Source of the DNA: Idiomarina sp. PL1-037
GTDB lineage: Bacteria > Pseudomonadota > Gammaproteobacteria > Enterobacterales > Alteromonadaceae
Reading direction: 5' to 3'
DNA length: 64,000 nt
Assembly (NCBI RefSeq): GCF_034422975.1
Contig: NZ_CP139873.1
Coordinates: 248,001 to 312,000, forward strand
Below the pieces are notes generated by a model. It was not told the origin of the DNA and did no database searches. It worked only from the letters and a program-made list of their open reading frames with translations. The first letter of the stretch is position 1. Every line of letters starts with the position of its first letter. This document shows, one piece after another, positions 15,397-24,183 of this stretch. The position numbers were made by a program, and so were the translations under genes.

Positions 15397-17997
15397 ATGA
15401 CAGACTGTACGGATAGCGAGGAACAGCTTCAGATTATAAAAACTGAAAATGAACGCTTGCATAAGGTCATCGCCCGTCTAAAGGGGTTGACCCAAAAGTA
15501 CCGGTCTGCTGAAGTCGTACAAAAAGCGCTGTTTCGAATCTCGGAACTGGCGGCTTCTGCGCGCGAAATGGATAACTTTTATCAGTCTCTGCATGAAATC
15601 ATCGGTGAGCTGATGTACGCCCGCAACTTTTACATCTGCCTTTATGAACCTCAGGAAGAACTGGTTGACTTTGTCTATTTTGTTGACGAAATTGACCAAG
15701 ACACCATATTCGAACGCATTCCGATTGATCAGCTCAGTAAAGGCTTAACGGGTTATGTTCTGCGAAAAGGGCAGTCTTTGCTTTGCCCTCCGGAAGTGTA
15801 TCAGCGCTTAATTGATAACGCCGAAATAGAAGGTTTAGGGGCAGAGCATCAGGACTGGTTAGGTGTTCCGTTAAAACGTGGTGACGTGACCATAGGTGTT
15901 ATGGTGGTGCAGAGCTACAGTGCCAACGTTCGTTATGACACCTCAGATGAAGATTTGCTTACCTTTGTATCGCAACACGTGGTGAATGCCTTAGAGCGTT
16001 TAAAGCAGCGCGACTTAATGCAAAGCGAAATAGAACACCAGACAGCCGAACTACGCCACGCGAATGAAAGCTTAATGAGCGAGATTACCATTCGTGAAAG
16101 GGCCGAGCAGCAAACCTCGGTGCTTTTTGCTATTTCCGAGCTGACCAATACCTCTGACGATATGAATGCCTTTTATCGTCAGTTGCACAGACAAATCGGT
16201 AAATTGATTCACGCCGACAACTTCTTTGTCGCGCTTTTATCAGACGATAAAAAGTTTATACATTTTCCTTACCATGTGGATGAAACAGGCGCTAAAGCCG
16301 AACGCCGACGAGTCGGCAAAGGCCTAACCGAATACGTTATTAAAATGCGTGAACCGGCCTTTATCGACGCTCCGGTGCGTCAAAAGCTGCTGAAGAAAAA
16401 CGAAATAGAGCTAGGTTACGGTGGTATGAAACTGGCTAAGCAATGGCTCGGTAGCCCGTTAATGATGAACGGGCAGGTGTTTGGGGTTATTGCGGTTCAG
16501 ACCTACGACGGCGACTTTTTATACCATAGCGATGATTTAGAACTGCTGAACTTTGTTTCACAGCATGTTGCCGTGGCTATTGACAGAAAACGCTCAGCCG
16601 AAGAAATACAACGCGTAAACCAGTTCCTCGAAAAGAAAGTGGCGGAGCGTACCGAAGAGCTGGTGTCCGAAATAGAACGACGGAAAAAAACCGAATCCAG
16701 CTTATTCCACGCAGCGCACCACGATAATCTGACCGGCCTGCCTAACCGCATATTGTTCAATGAACGTTTGCAGCAGGCTGTGGCGCATAAACGACGGCAC
16801 CCTGAGCACCATTTTGCGGTGCTATTTGTTGACCTGGACCGCTTCAAAAACATAAACGACACGCTCGGGCACTCTGCCGGCGATGAGTTCTTGTTGGAAG
16901 TCAGCAAGCGTATTGGTGACTGCGTACGTGACAACGACATGGTTGCGCGCTTAGGTGGTGATGAATTCGTTATTCTGCTGGATACCATTACCAGTATTGA
17001 TGACGCCAAAGACGTTGCCAAGCGCATGATCCAGCAAATGAGTGAGCCTTTCCATCTGAATGGACAGGAGCATTACTCTGGCGCCAGTATCGGTATTGCC
17101 GAGTGTCTGGAAGAGACCGATTCGGCTGAACGGCTGTTGCGCGACGCAGATGCCGCCATGTACCAGGCTAAAGGTATGGGGCGTGGACGCTATGTATTAT
17201 TTGATGACAGCATGCATGAAAATCTGGTGGACAGTGTTCGTAAAGAAACGGCACTGCGCCATGCTAAAGTTGAGAAAGATTTCGCTGTCAGTTTTCAGCC
17301 AATAGTGAATTTTACCTCAGGCGAGGTCCAAGCCATAGAAGCTAAATTGGTGTGGGAAGACCCGCGCTACAGCTTTAACAGTGAAGAGTTGTTACCTCTG
17401 GCCGAGCGCACCGGCCTTATTGTGAAACTTGACCGCTTTGCTTTACGGGCAGCCTGCCAGTGGCTTGTTGAAAATAACGTCAGCGCCGACACTATGCTGC
17501 ACCTGAATTTATCTGTGCGTCATTTATTGAAAACCAGTCACTTGAATGAGCTGGTGAATATCGTGACGGAAAGCGGCGTTAAACCAGAGAGTATCGCACT
17601 GGAATTTGATGAAACCGACCTGGTCCGAGACGGCCGCCGGGTACTGGCCAGCTTAAGGCGGCTTTCCGAGTTTGGGTTTAAGCTGGTCATAGACAACTTT
17701 GGCAGTGGCTCCGGGCCGCTTCAGTTCCTGTATAACTTCCCGTTTACCATACTTAAGCTGGATCATCATTACATTGCCCGGCTGAGCAGTAATAACCGGG
17801 CGCAGGCCATGTTAAAACACATTGTGACCTTGTGTCATGAGCTCGATATTGCTGTTTATGCCGATGGACTGGAAACTGAAACGCAAAAAAATGATGTGGA
17901 AAAGCAAGGTGTTATGATAGGGCAAGGCGGCTTCATTGACGAAAACTATGAAGGCACTGTAGCCAAAGACGACGACACCTCTTCCGTATCAGCTTAG
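15397..17997 (+). CDS. GAF-GAF-GGDEF-EAL protein with degenerate EAL
   Basis: 866-aa cytoplasmic signalling protein. Order: short N-terminal coiled coil, GAF at ~20-200, second GAF at ~240-405, coiled coil (QFLEKKVAERTEELVSEIERR), GGDEF at ~440-600, EAL-like at ~610-860. GGDEF is intact (VARLGGDEFVIL) and an RDND inhibitory-site motif sits five residues before it, so cyclic-di-GMP synthesis with feedback is likely. The EAL half lacks key residues: EAKLVW replaces EALLRW, DNFGSG replaces DDFGTG, ADGLET replaces AEGVET. It is probably not a phosphodiesterase. The start codon has only a weak ribosome site. Confidence 0.92.
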   Translation: MTDCTDSEEQLQIIKTENERLHKVIARLKGLTQKYRSAEVVQKALFRISELAASAREMDNFYQSLHEIIGELMYARNFYICLYEPQEELVDFVYFVDEIDQDTIFERIPIDQLSKGLTGYVLRKGQSLLCPPEVYQRLIDNAEIEGLGAEHQDWLGVPLKRGDVTIGVMVVQSYSANVRYDTSDEDLLTFVSQHVVNALERLKQRDLMQSEIEHQTAELRHANESLMSEITIRERAEQQTSVLFAISELTNTSDDMNAFYRQLHRQIGKLIHADNFFVALLSDDKKFIHFPYHVDETGAKAERRRVGKGLTEYVIKMREPAFIDAPVRQKLLKKNEIELGYGGMKLAKQWLGSPLMMNGQVFGVIAVQTYDGDFLYHSDDLELLNFVSQHVAVAIDRKRSAEEIQRVNQFLEKKVAERTEELVSEIERRKKTESSLFHAAHHDNLTGLPNRILFNERLQQAVAHKRRHPEHHFAVLFVDLDRFKNINDTLGHSAGDEFLLEVSKRIGDCVRDNDMVARLGGDEFVILLDTITSIDDAKDVAKRMIQQMSEPFHLNGQEHYSGASIGIAECLEETDSAERLLRDADAAMYQAKGMGRGRYVLFDDSMHENLVDSVRKETALRHAKVEKDFAVSFQPIVNFTSGEVQAIEAKLVWEDPRYSFNSEELLPLAERTGLIVKLDRFALRAACQWLVENNVSADTMLHLNLSVRHLLKTSHLNELVNIVTESGVKPESIALEFDETDLVRDGRRVLASLRRLSEFGFKLVIDNFGSGSGPLQFLYNFPFTILKLDHHYIARLSSNNRAQAMLKHIVTLCHELDIAVYADGLETETQKNDVEKQGVMIGQGGFIDENYEGTVAKDDDTSSVSA

Positions 17998-18004
17998 TTG
18001 TGCG

Positions 18005-20014
18005 CTACTTTTTCAGTGCGTTCTTCAACATTTCCAGACCCTGACTTCGTTGCTCTTCACGTTCCTCGTCAGATTTTTGCTTGCGATGTTCCCATTCTAA
18101 ATCGTCCTGCGGTAACTCCAGCAAAAAGCGGCTGGGTTGCGGCTCGAGTTTTTCACCAAACTGGCGACGCTCTTTCGCCATAGTGAACACTAACTTATGC
18201 TGTGCGCGCGTAATGCCCACGTAAGCCAGACGGCGTTCCTCTTCAATATTATTTTCATCAATACTGCTTTGGTGTGGCAATAGACCCTCTTCCATGCCCA
18301 CTAAAAACACTTGTGGAAACTCCAGACCTTTAGAGGCGTGCAACGTCATTAGCTGCACCTGTTCAAACTGCTCGTCGTCTTCGTTACGGGACATCATATC
18401 GCGCAGTGACAAGCGGCTGACCACCTGATTCAATTCCATGGGTTCATGTTCGGCGTCGCCTTTTAGCATGTCCGATACCCAGCGGTGGAGTTCGTACACG
18501 TTTTTAATTCGCATTTCGGCGGCTTTCGCGCTGGGGCTTTGCTCAAACAGCCAGTCTTCGTAGCCAATTTCGCTCAGCAGTTGTTTTACCGCGTCACTGG
18601 CGTCTTCCTGATGATCGGCTCGGCGGGCCAGGGTATCTATCATGTTGCGGAACACGTCCACGTGTTGAAACACACCGGTGCTAAGCTGCGTTTTTAAATG
18701 GGGCGACTGACAGGCTTCAAATAAGCTGCAACCTAACTCCTGCGACAAGCGGCCAATACGCTCAACGGTCTGCGGGCCAATGCCGCGCCGTGGAGTATTA
18801 ATAATGCGTAGAAACGCAGTGTCGTCGGTTGGGTTCACCAGTAACCGCAGGTACGCCATAATGTCTTTGACTTCCGCGCGGGCAAAGAACGACTGACCAC
18901 CGGTAATTTTATAAGGGATGCGGTTGTTCATCAGCGCTTTTTCAAACAAACGCGACTGGTGGTTACCACGGTACAAAATGGCAAAGTGATGATACGGCGT
19001 TTTGCGCAGGAACCGCTGTTTTACAATTTCGGCAACCACGCGCTCTGCTTCATGCTCTTCGTTACGACCAAAAATAACGCTTATCGGCTCGCCGTACTGC
19101 ATTTCCGAGAACAGCTTTTTCTCAAATACGTGCGGGTTGTTTTCAATCAAAATGTTCGCTGCTTTCAGAATACGCCCGTGCGAGCGATAGTTTTGTTCTA
19201 GCTTAACGACGTCCAGTTGTGGGAAGTCCTGCTTCAGCAAGGCCAGGTTTTTAGGCTGCGCACCACGCCATGAATAAATGGACTGATCGTCGTCGCCGAC
19301 CACGGTAAAGCGGGCGCGCTCGCCGACCAGTAACTTCACCAGTTGATACTGACTGGTGTTGGTGTCCTGATACTCGTCCACCAATAAATACTGAAACTTT
19401 TTCTGCCAGCGTGCACGGGCATTTTCATTGGTTGCCAGCAGCTGCGTCGGCAGGCGAATCAAGTCATCAAAGTCCACGGCATTACAGGCACTCAGGTTAT
19501 TCTGGTATTGCTGATAAACCTGAGCAAAGGCCTTTTCCTGATCATTCTCGGCTTTTTGTAGAGCCAACTCCGGCGACAGCATGGCGTTTTTCCAGTGGCC
19601 TATCTGGTGCTGACAGGCTTGAATCAGCGCTTTGTCGCCCTCAAATACATCTTCAGTCAGGGCGTTAAGCAGGGCGTAGGTGTCCTGGTCGTCAAACAAT
19701 GAAAAGCCGGGCTTAAACCCCAGGGTACTGAGTTCCCGACGAATAATATTCAGTCCCAGAGTATGAAAAGTGCACACGGTTAAACCGCGCAGTTGCGCTT
19801 TCGGCAAGGTTTGCGCAATACGCTCTTTCATCTCTTTGGCGGCTTTATTGGTAAAAGTCACTGCACCAATTTGCCGGGCGGTGTAAATTTGCTGGCGGAT
19901 CAGGTACGCAATTTTCTCCGTTATTACCCGGGTTTTGCCACTACCAGCGCCGGCAAGCACTAATAAAGGGCCCTGGATGTAATGTACAGCCTGGTTCTGG
20001 CGATCGTTCAGCAT
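18005..20014 (-). CDS. rep: ATP-dependent DNA helicase Rep (UvrD family)
   Basis: 669 aa, close to the 673 of E. coli Rep. It is a superfamily 1A 3'-5' helicase that assists replication forks past protein blocks. Motifs: Walker A LAGAGSGKTRVI, motif Ia GAVTFTNKAAKEM, motif II VDEYQDTNTSQY, motif III VVGDDDQSIYSWRGA, motif IV ..KLEQNYRS, motif V LMTLHASKGLEFPQVF, motif VI RRLAYVGITRAQ. The short C-terminal tail favours Rep over UvrD. Convergent with the GGDEF gene, 7 nt apart. Confidence 0.94.
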   Translation of the reverse strand: MLNDRQNQAVHYIQGPLLVLAGAGSGKTRVITEKIAYLIRQQIYTARQIGAVTFTNKAAKEMKERIAQTLPKAQLRGLTVCTFHTLGLNIIRRELSTLGFKPGFSLFDDQDTYALLNALTEDVFEGDKALIQACQHQIGHWKNAMLSPELALQKAENDQEKAFAQVYQQYQNNLSACNAVDFDDLIRLPTQLLATNENARARWQKKFQYLLVDEYQDTNTSQYQLVKLLVGERARFTVVGDDDQSIYSWRGAQPKNLALLKQDFPQLDVVKLEQNYRSHGRILKAANILIENNPHVFEKKLFSEMQYGEPISVIFGRNEEHEAERVVAEIVKQRFLRKTPYHHFAILYRGNHQSRLFEKALMNNRIPYKITGGQSFFARAEVKDIMAYLRLLVNPTDDTAFLRIINTPRRGIGPQTVERIGRLSQELGCSLFEACQSPHLKTQLSTGVFQHVDVFRNMIDTLARRADHQEDASDAVKQLLSEIGYEDWLFEQSPSAKAAEMRIKNVYELHRWVSDMLKGDAEHEPMELNQVVSRLSLRDMMSRNEDDEQFEQVQLMTLHASKGLEFPQVFLVGMEEGLLPHQSSIDENNIEEERRLAYVGITRAQHKLVFTMAKERRQFGEKLEPQPSRFLLELPQDDLEWEHRKQKSDEEREEQRSQGLEMLKNALKK

Positions 20015-20124
20015 GGGCGCCGCGGAGTTCCTGATTCGTGAAAAAGCCGATAAGAAGCTCGGATTTTACCTGAATCTCCTGCTAAGCTAAACGCATAAGC
20101 AACGATTTACACAAAGAGAGACTT

Positions 20125-20370
20125 ATGGACAATAAAACGATAGAAAATATTGCTCGCCAAATTAACGACAGCATGCCTGCCGGCGTAAAAGAGTTGGCCG
20201 GAAACATGGAGCAGCGCGTTAAGCAAACGTTGCAGTCACAGCTGTCAAAACTGGATTTAGTCACCCGCGAAGAGCTGGACGTGCAGCAGCAAATGTTACT
20301 GCGACTGCGTGAGCGCGTGGAGTTGTTGGAAAAAGAGCTGGAAGCGACCAAGAACCAGAACAAGGACTAA
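20125..20370 (+). CDS. ubiK: UbiK (YqiC), ubiquinone biosynthesis accessory factor
   Basis: 81-aa BMFP-domain protein: IENIARQINDSMPAGVKELAGNMEQRVKQTLQSQLSKLDLVTREELDVQ followed by a leucine-rich coiled coil. The family trimerises and binds lipid; UbiK supports aerobic ubiquinone synthesis with UbiJ. AGAGAGACTT precedes the ATG. It is divergent from rep and followed 9 nt later by fpr, so they are likely cotranscribed. With ubiU/ubiV, both oxygen regimes of ubiquinone synthesis are touched in this window. Confidence 0.93.
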   Translation: MDNKTIENIARQINDSMPAGVKELAGNMEQRVKQTLQSQLSKLDLVTREELDVQQQMLLRLRERVELLEKELEATKNQNKD

Positions 20371-20379
20371 GTCAGCCGT

Positions 20380-21120
20380 ATGATCCAATGGATTAGTGGA
20401 AAAGTTGTCGAGAATTACCGTTGGAGTTCTGGCGTTTTCAGTTTAAGAGTTGTGGCCGAGCCGTTTGATTTTAAGGCCGGGCAATTTGTCCGTTTAGGCT
20501 TTAATGTGGATGGCGAGCAACTATTGCGCGCCTACTCGCTGGCCAGTGCACCCGGCGAAGCCATACTGGATTTTGTCATAGCCGAAGTGGAAGACGGCGA
20601 GGTCAGTACCAAGTTAGCTCAGTTGCAACCGGGTGACAGCGTGGACATTACCCAGCCCGCCGGTGGCTTTTTTACACTGGATGAAGTGCCGGACGGCGAT
20701 AGCCTCTGGATGCTTTCCACCGGAACCGGCATTGGCCCGTTCATTTCCATGCTAAGAACCGAAAAGCCATGGGAACGATTCAAGCGCATTAACCTGGTAC
20801 ACGGTGTTCGTGTGGCGGAAGATCTGGTCTATCAGAGCCAAATAGAGCAGTGGCAACAAAAATATCCCGGGCAACTGGGTTATCAGCCGGTTATAACCCG
20901 TGAAAGCATTCCGGGTGCCTTCTCTGCACGCATTCCTGAACTGATCAGCTCCGGGCAGTTAAGTGATGCGCTCGGCACGCCGTTAGATAGCAGCGCTCAA
21001 GTCATGCTTTGTGGTAACCCCGACATGATCAAAGAGTCACGCGCCGCGCTGGCTGAGTTAGGACTTGCCAAAAACACTCGTCGTAAGCCCGGTAATGTGA
21101 CCTCTGAAAATTACTGGTAA
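20380..21120 (+). CDS. fpr: Ferredoxin/flavodoxin-NADP+ reductase
   Basis: 246 aa (E. coli Fpr 248). FAD-binding motif RAYSLASAPGE, NADP-binding LSTGTGIGPFISML and the C-terminal VMLCGNPDMI, ending TSENYW with the terminal aromatic that stacks on FAD. It shuttles electrons between NADPH and ferredoxin/flavodoxin, supporting Fe-S and radical enzymes and oxidative-stress defence. This is the intact copy. Its last ~146 codons recur at 22450-22893 with roughly 10% nucleotide difference. Confidence 0.94.
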   Translation: MIQWISGKVVENYRWSSGVFSLRVVAEPFDFKAGQFVRLGFNVDGEQLLRAYSLASAPGEAILDFVIAEVEDGEVSTKLAQLQPGDSVDITQPAGGFFTLDEVPDGDSLWMLSTGTGIGPFISMLRTEKPWERFKRINLVHGVRVAEDLVYQSQIEQWQQKYPGQLGYQPVITRESIPGAFSARIPELISSGQLSDALGTPLDSSAQVMLCGNPDMIKESRAALAELGLAKNTRRKPGNVTSENYW

Positions 21121-21308
21121 TAGTTATATTTGAAACGTTTTCAAGATGTTTTGGGCGGCAAATGTTTGCCTCAAAAACGGCAAACCACCGCTTGTTTTCC
21201 TACTAGCCCATACCAAGCCCTTCTCCCAAAGCCATAAAACTTGGCGCGTAATTTGCTTATTAATTTGTAAAGCATAGTAACTTTGACAACAAAAGCGTTG
21301 GGGGATTT

Positions 21309-21746
21309 ATGATTGTATCAAGGACTGAACATTTTCTGTCGTCATTAACTTCGGATAAATTGTCTGCTAAAGATAACCAGCAGGGTAATACCGCTACTGA
21401 CGTTAACAATGAGGTTGAATTAAGCTCTAAAGGCTCCAAATTGAGCGAAGTGTATGATGAACTTAAAGGTAAGTTTAATGCTCGTGCTATGTCTCCTAAT
21501 GAGATGGAGGATCTGGCAGTTTTTCTTGAAGAAAAAGGAGTGATTAGTTCATCTGAGGCTGCTGTAATGGCATTTCACTTGGACCCTTCACAAATGTCTT
21601 CTGAGGGGGAAAAACTTGACCGGGATAAACCGATTGATCAAATGGAGCGATGGACTGAGAGGCTTGAGTTTTCGAAAAACCGAAACATGGCTGAAAGTAT
21701 AGAGACTAACCAGACAATTGTGAATATATTGAAAAGCCTCGCCTGA
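21309..21746 (+). CDS. Unrecognised 145-aa protein in the fpr island
   Basis: No family recognised. The protein is acidic, hydrophilic, with no signal peptide or membrane segment. The N-terminal ~50 residues are polar and probably disordered; a helical segment (SKLSEVYDELKGKFNARAMSPNEMEDLAVFLEEKGVISSSEAAVMAFH) follows. The ATG lies after GTTGGGGGATTT, a passable ribosome site. Its bases look AT-richer than flanking core genes. It sits between the intact and truncated fpr copies, suggesting acquired DNA. The stop codon is inside the terminator hairpin at 21732-21762. Confidence 0.6.
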   Translation: MIVSRTEHFLSSLTSDKLSAKDNQQGNTATDVNNEVELSSKGSKLSEVYDELKGKFNARAMSPNEMEDLAVFLEEKGVISSSEAAVMAFHLDPSQMSSEGEKLDRDKPIDQMERWTERLEFSKNRNMAESIETNQTIVNILKSLA

Positions 21747-21762
21747 AGCAAGCGAGGCTTTT
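21732..21762. terminator. Perfect 11-bp terminator between convergent genes
   Basis: AAAAGCCTCGC and GCGAGGCTTTT are perfect inverted repeats around a 9-nt loop that contains the stop codon of the upstream ORF. T runs flank both sides, so it can act for the + strand ORF and, from the other side, for the convergent secreted-protein gene. Confidence 0.88.
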
Positions 21763-21767
21763 GCGCA

Positions 21768-22320
21768 TTATTTAATATAAATTGAATCAGAGTGTGTCCC
21801 ATACGGAGCGGCTACTGAACTCGATGAGGAAGTGAAGTATCCGCCCTGGCTATTAGTGAAAGTGTAGAAATACATAAAGCCGGTTATCGTTTCACCGCCG
21901 GTGCAGGGGTGAAAGTTTGCGAAAGAGCCACAATAGGCCTCTGATGTTACACTGGTTGGTTGTGTTGCCCCTAAAGTTCCTCCGTTATCATTTCCGTAGC
22001 CGTATTGTGCGACAGCTACTTCGATGGTTCCACCATGATCATAGGTTGTTGATGTCGCACTTGGATTTGGATACTCATACCCCCCCGTATTGACTCGATT
22101 TAACGCCCAGAACCTGGTAGTAAGTAATACCTTCAGCAGTGTCCTGTGGAGTAATAACCGAATCAAAACTCTCTGACTTAGTTTTATCTACACCTAATTG
22201 AGACTGACTAACCTCAAATTTGTCTGAAAACTGCAAAGACGTAACTTCTGAATTATCAGCCAGGCTAGCACCTGAAAATACAGCCATAGTAAGCCCGGCA
22301 ATTAGTGTTATTTTTTGCAT
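21768..22320 (-). pseudogene. Small secreted protein, frame broken at a 7-G run
   Basis: Reading from ATG 22320 with a strong ribosome site (GAGGTGATAAA) gives signal peptide MQKITLIAGLTMAVFSGASLA and ~60 further residues before an early stop. The frame breaks at 22080-22086, seven G on the coding strand. Removing one G restores a 183-aa product, continuing QYGGYEYPNPSATSTTYDHGG and ending HSDSIYIK, with two cysteines that could form a disulphide. The length is therefore one base off a single ORF. It may be a phase-variable gene, a true pseudogene or a sequencing error. The Tyr/Gly/Ser-rich mature part faintly recalls DUF4879-type secreted proteins, unverified. Confidence 0.7.
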
Positions 22321-22449
22321 TTTATCACCTCGTATCTTTGATTAGATATTGCTACTTATACTCAAGAAAGGTTACTACTAGCTCAACGCCTATATAAGCT
22401 ATACCTCATAATGGAATGTAGAATATGAAATCTAGAAGTCAAGAAATCT

Positions 22450-22893
22450 TTGAATGAAGTGCCGGACGGCGACAGCTTGTGGATGCTTTCTACCGGAACC
22501 GGCATTGGCCCGTTCATTTCTATGCTAAGAACCGAAAAGCCGTGGGAACGATTTAAACGCATTAACCTGGTGCACGGCGTACGCGTGGCGGAAGATCTGG
22601 TTTATCAGGGGCAAATAGAGCAGTGGCAACAAGAATATCCCGGGCAACTGGGCTATCAACCGATTATAACCCGTGAAAGCATTCCGGGTGCCTTCTCTGC
22701 ACGTATTCCTGAACTGATCAGCTCAGGGCAATTAAGCGACGCACTTGAAACGCCGTTAGACACCAGCGCACAAGTGATGCTTTGTGGTAACCCCGACATG
22801 ATAAAAGAGTCACGCGCCGCGCTGGCTGAGCTGGGACTTGCTAAAAATACCCGCCGTAAGCCTGGTAATGTGACGTCTGAGAACTACTGGTAA
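22450..22893 (+). pseudogene. Truncated second fpr (3' ~60%)
   Basis: Repeats the fpr region encoding EVPDGDSLWMLSTGTGIG to the end, TSENYW. It lacks the N-terminal FAD domain and any evident ribosome site; the only in-frame start is a TTG at 22450. By hand count about 43 of 441 bases differ from the intact copy but only about five residues (S/G, K/E, V/I, G/E, S/T). Most changes are therefore synonymous, so the copy diverged while under selection as a working gene, probably in another strain, rather than decaying here after a local duplication. Confidence 0.9.
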
Positions 22894-22960
22894 TTTTACT
22901 TTCGAATATTAAAGTTGCCCAATAATTCGCCGATATAAAGGGTTAACACAGGAGGTGTTT

Positions 22961-23527
22961 ATGAAGCCTTTAACCATTAGCGATTTCTCGTTCACGATAA
23001 AAAAACCATCATCGACGGCCGTACCCGAGCCCACAAAAAAGCCGGAAGTAAACGAGACTAAGCCTCCGGAACCCGCCATTGACACCTCAAAGCTTACCGA
23101 TGAGCAGGCCGAGAGGTTCAAAGGACTGTTGTCGGTTGATCCCGAAAATGCCAAAGATATAACCGTTGAAGAGTACATTGCCCTGGCTGAGAGTGTGATG
23201 ACGTTTAAAGAAGAGACGATAGAAGGTTATTCTCGTGTTGATGATCCATTAAGCCTTTCTGCAGGCGTACTAAAAGTACGTTTACTGTTCCCTGAAAAGG
23301 GAGATATATCAGATAGAAAAGTAGCTAATGTGTTTGAAAATAGCCAAGAATGGGCAAATCGACAATATGCGGAACACTCAAGCTATTCAGACGCTGTAAG
23401 GATAGCGGATAAGAATTTAGATACGATGACTGAGTTTCTTATGGGGGAGAATATAAGGAATCTTCAGGCTCAGGCTTTAGAATTACTACCTGAAGAAGGA
23501 GGCTTTATTATTGACGAACAGACGTGA
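22961..23527 (+). CDS. Unrecognised 188-aa acidic protein
   Basis: No family recognised. Start ATG 22961 has an excellent AGGAGG site. The N-terminal ~45 residues are Pro/Lys/Glu-rich and probably disordered (KKPSSTAVPEPTKKPEVNE); the rest is acidic and mostly helical, with no signal peptide or membrane helix. It follows the truncated fpr by ~70 nt, as the 145-aa ORF follows the intact fpr, so both fpr 3' ends carry a different small ORF. The two proteins show no similarity I can see. Confidence 0.62.
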   Translation: MKPLTISDFSFTIKKPSSTAVPEPTKKPEVNETKPPEPAIDTSKLTDEQAERFKGLLSVDPENAKDITVEEYIALAESVMTFKEETIEGYSRVDDPLSLSAGVLKVRLLFPEKGDISDRKVANVFENSQEWANRQYAEHSSYSDAVRIADKNLDTMTEFLMGENIRNLQAQALELLPEEGGFIIDEQT

Positions 23528-23548
23528 ATAAAGAGACTAACGAGAGCC

Positions 23549-23827
23549 CTATGCAAAAGGAAATTGCTGCTTCTCATGCAGCACGCGTAAAATTCGTATG
23601 TTGGTTCCGTCAATATAGTAAGGGACAAGCATTGAAACATCGGGGAGGATTAAAAGCCTTCCTTTTATATTCTCGCGTTTAACGCCAATATAGGGTTGCT
23701 CAAGCAATGTTTCGACTTTGCTTTGTATCAGTGAATCGGTTTGTTCGGCCACTATGGGGTTAAAATTGTAAAGAAACTCGAAAATCCTTTCTCTGTCTTT
23801 CAGGGCATCCTCTTCCCAATAAATCAT
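23549..23827 (-). CDS. RelE/ParE-family toxin
   Basis: 92 aa beginning MIYWEEDALKDRERIFEFLYNFNP, with GRLLILPDVSMLVPYYIDGTNIRILRVLHEKQQFP at the C-terminus, the strand-helix-strand pattern of ParE/RelE toxins. The conserved final 'RILRVLH' strand is present. Whether it targets the ribosome (RelE) or gyrase (ParE) cannot be told. It follows its antitoxin by 9 nt. Confidence 0.87.
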   Translation of the reverse strand: MIYWEEDALKDRERIFEFLYNFNPIVAEQTDSLIQSKVETLLEQPYIGVKRENIKGRLLILPDVSMLVPYYIDGTNIRILRVLHEKQQFPFA

Positions 23828-23836
23828 TTGCGCGCC

Positions 23837-24109
23837 TTATTTACGAATTTGAACCTTAAATTTTTCCATGCGGTTTTTTGCTTGTTCGTTATCCATGAAC
23901 TCAGACTGGCCAGACTCCAACTTCTGGAATGCTTGGTTCACTTGTTCTGTAAGCCAGCTGTCCTGCGATAGTTGCTTTCGACGCTCCGATGCCAGCTGTT
24001 CGGCAAGCTGCCGACACGCGTCACTCAACGTCCGACCTTCACTTTCCGCTTGCTGCTGCGCTAAGTATTTTGTTTGTTCATCGATACGAAACTGAATTCT
24101 TGTTTCCAT
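23837..24109 (-). CDS. RelB/DinJ-family antitoxin
   Basis: 90 aa. The N-terminal METRIQFRIDEQTKYLAQQQAESEGRTLSDACRQLAEQLA is a ribbon-helix-helix DNA-binding domain of the RelB/DinJ type; the C-terminal polar helix (ESGQSEFMDNEQAKNRMEKFKVQIRK) would wrap the toxin. Antitoxin-first order is normal for type II modules, which repress their own promoter upstream of 24109. The module adjoins the fpr island. Confidence 0.86.
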   Translation of the reverse strand: METRIQFRIDEQTKYLAQQQAESEGRTLSDACRQLAEQLASERRKQLSQDSWLTEQVNQAFQKLESGQSEFMDNEQAKNRMEKFKVQIRK

Positions 24110-24183
24110 GATGGTTCTCTTTCAAATATGTACTCACAAATGTTAGTGCGATCTGAAGCCTTTATCAAGTAATCCTTTAAAGA

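Noticed and set aside
21157..21170. GGCAAA-TG-TTTGCC palindrome after fpr as an attachment site or terminator
   Set aside because: The arms are only 6 bp, no T run follows, and no matching copy was seen after the truncated fpr.
21284..21291. TTGACA just before the 145-aa ORF as a -35 box
   Set aside because: It lies about 20 nt before the ATG, leaving no room for a -10 and a leader.
22450..22893. Truncated fpr as a functional NADP-domain protein
   Set aside because: No ribosome site, only a TTG start, and the FAD domain is missing; a pseudogene fragment is simpler.
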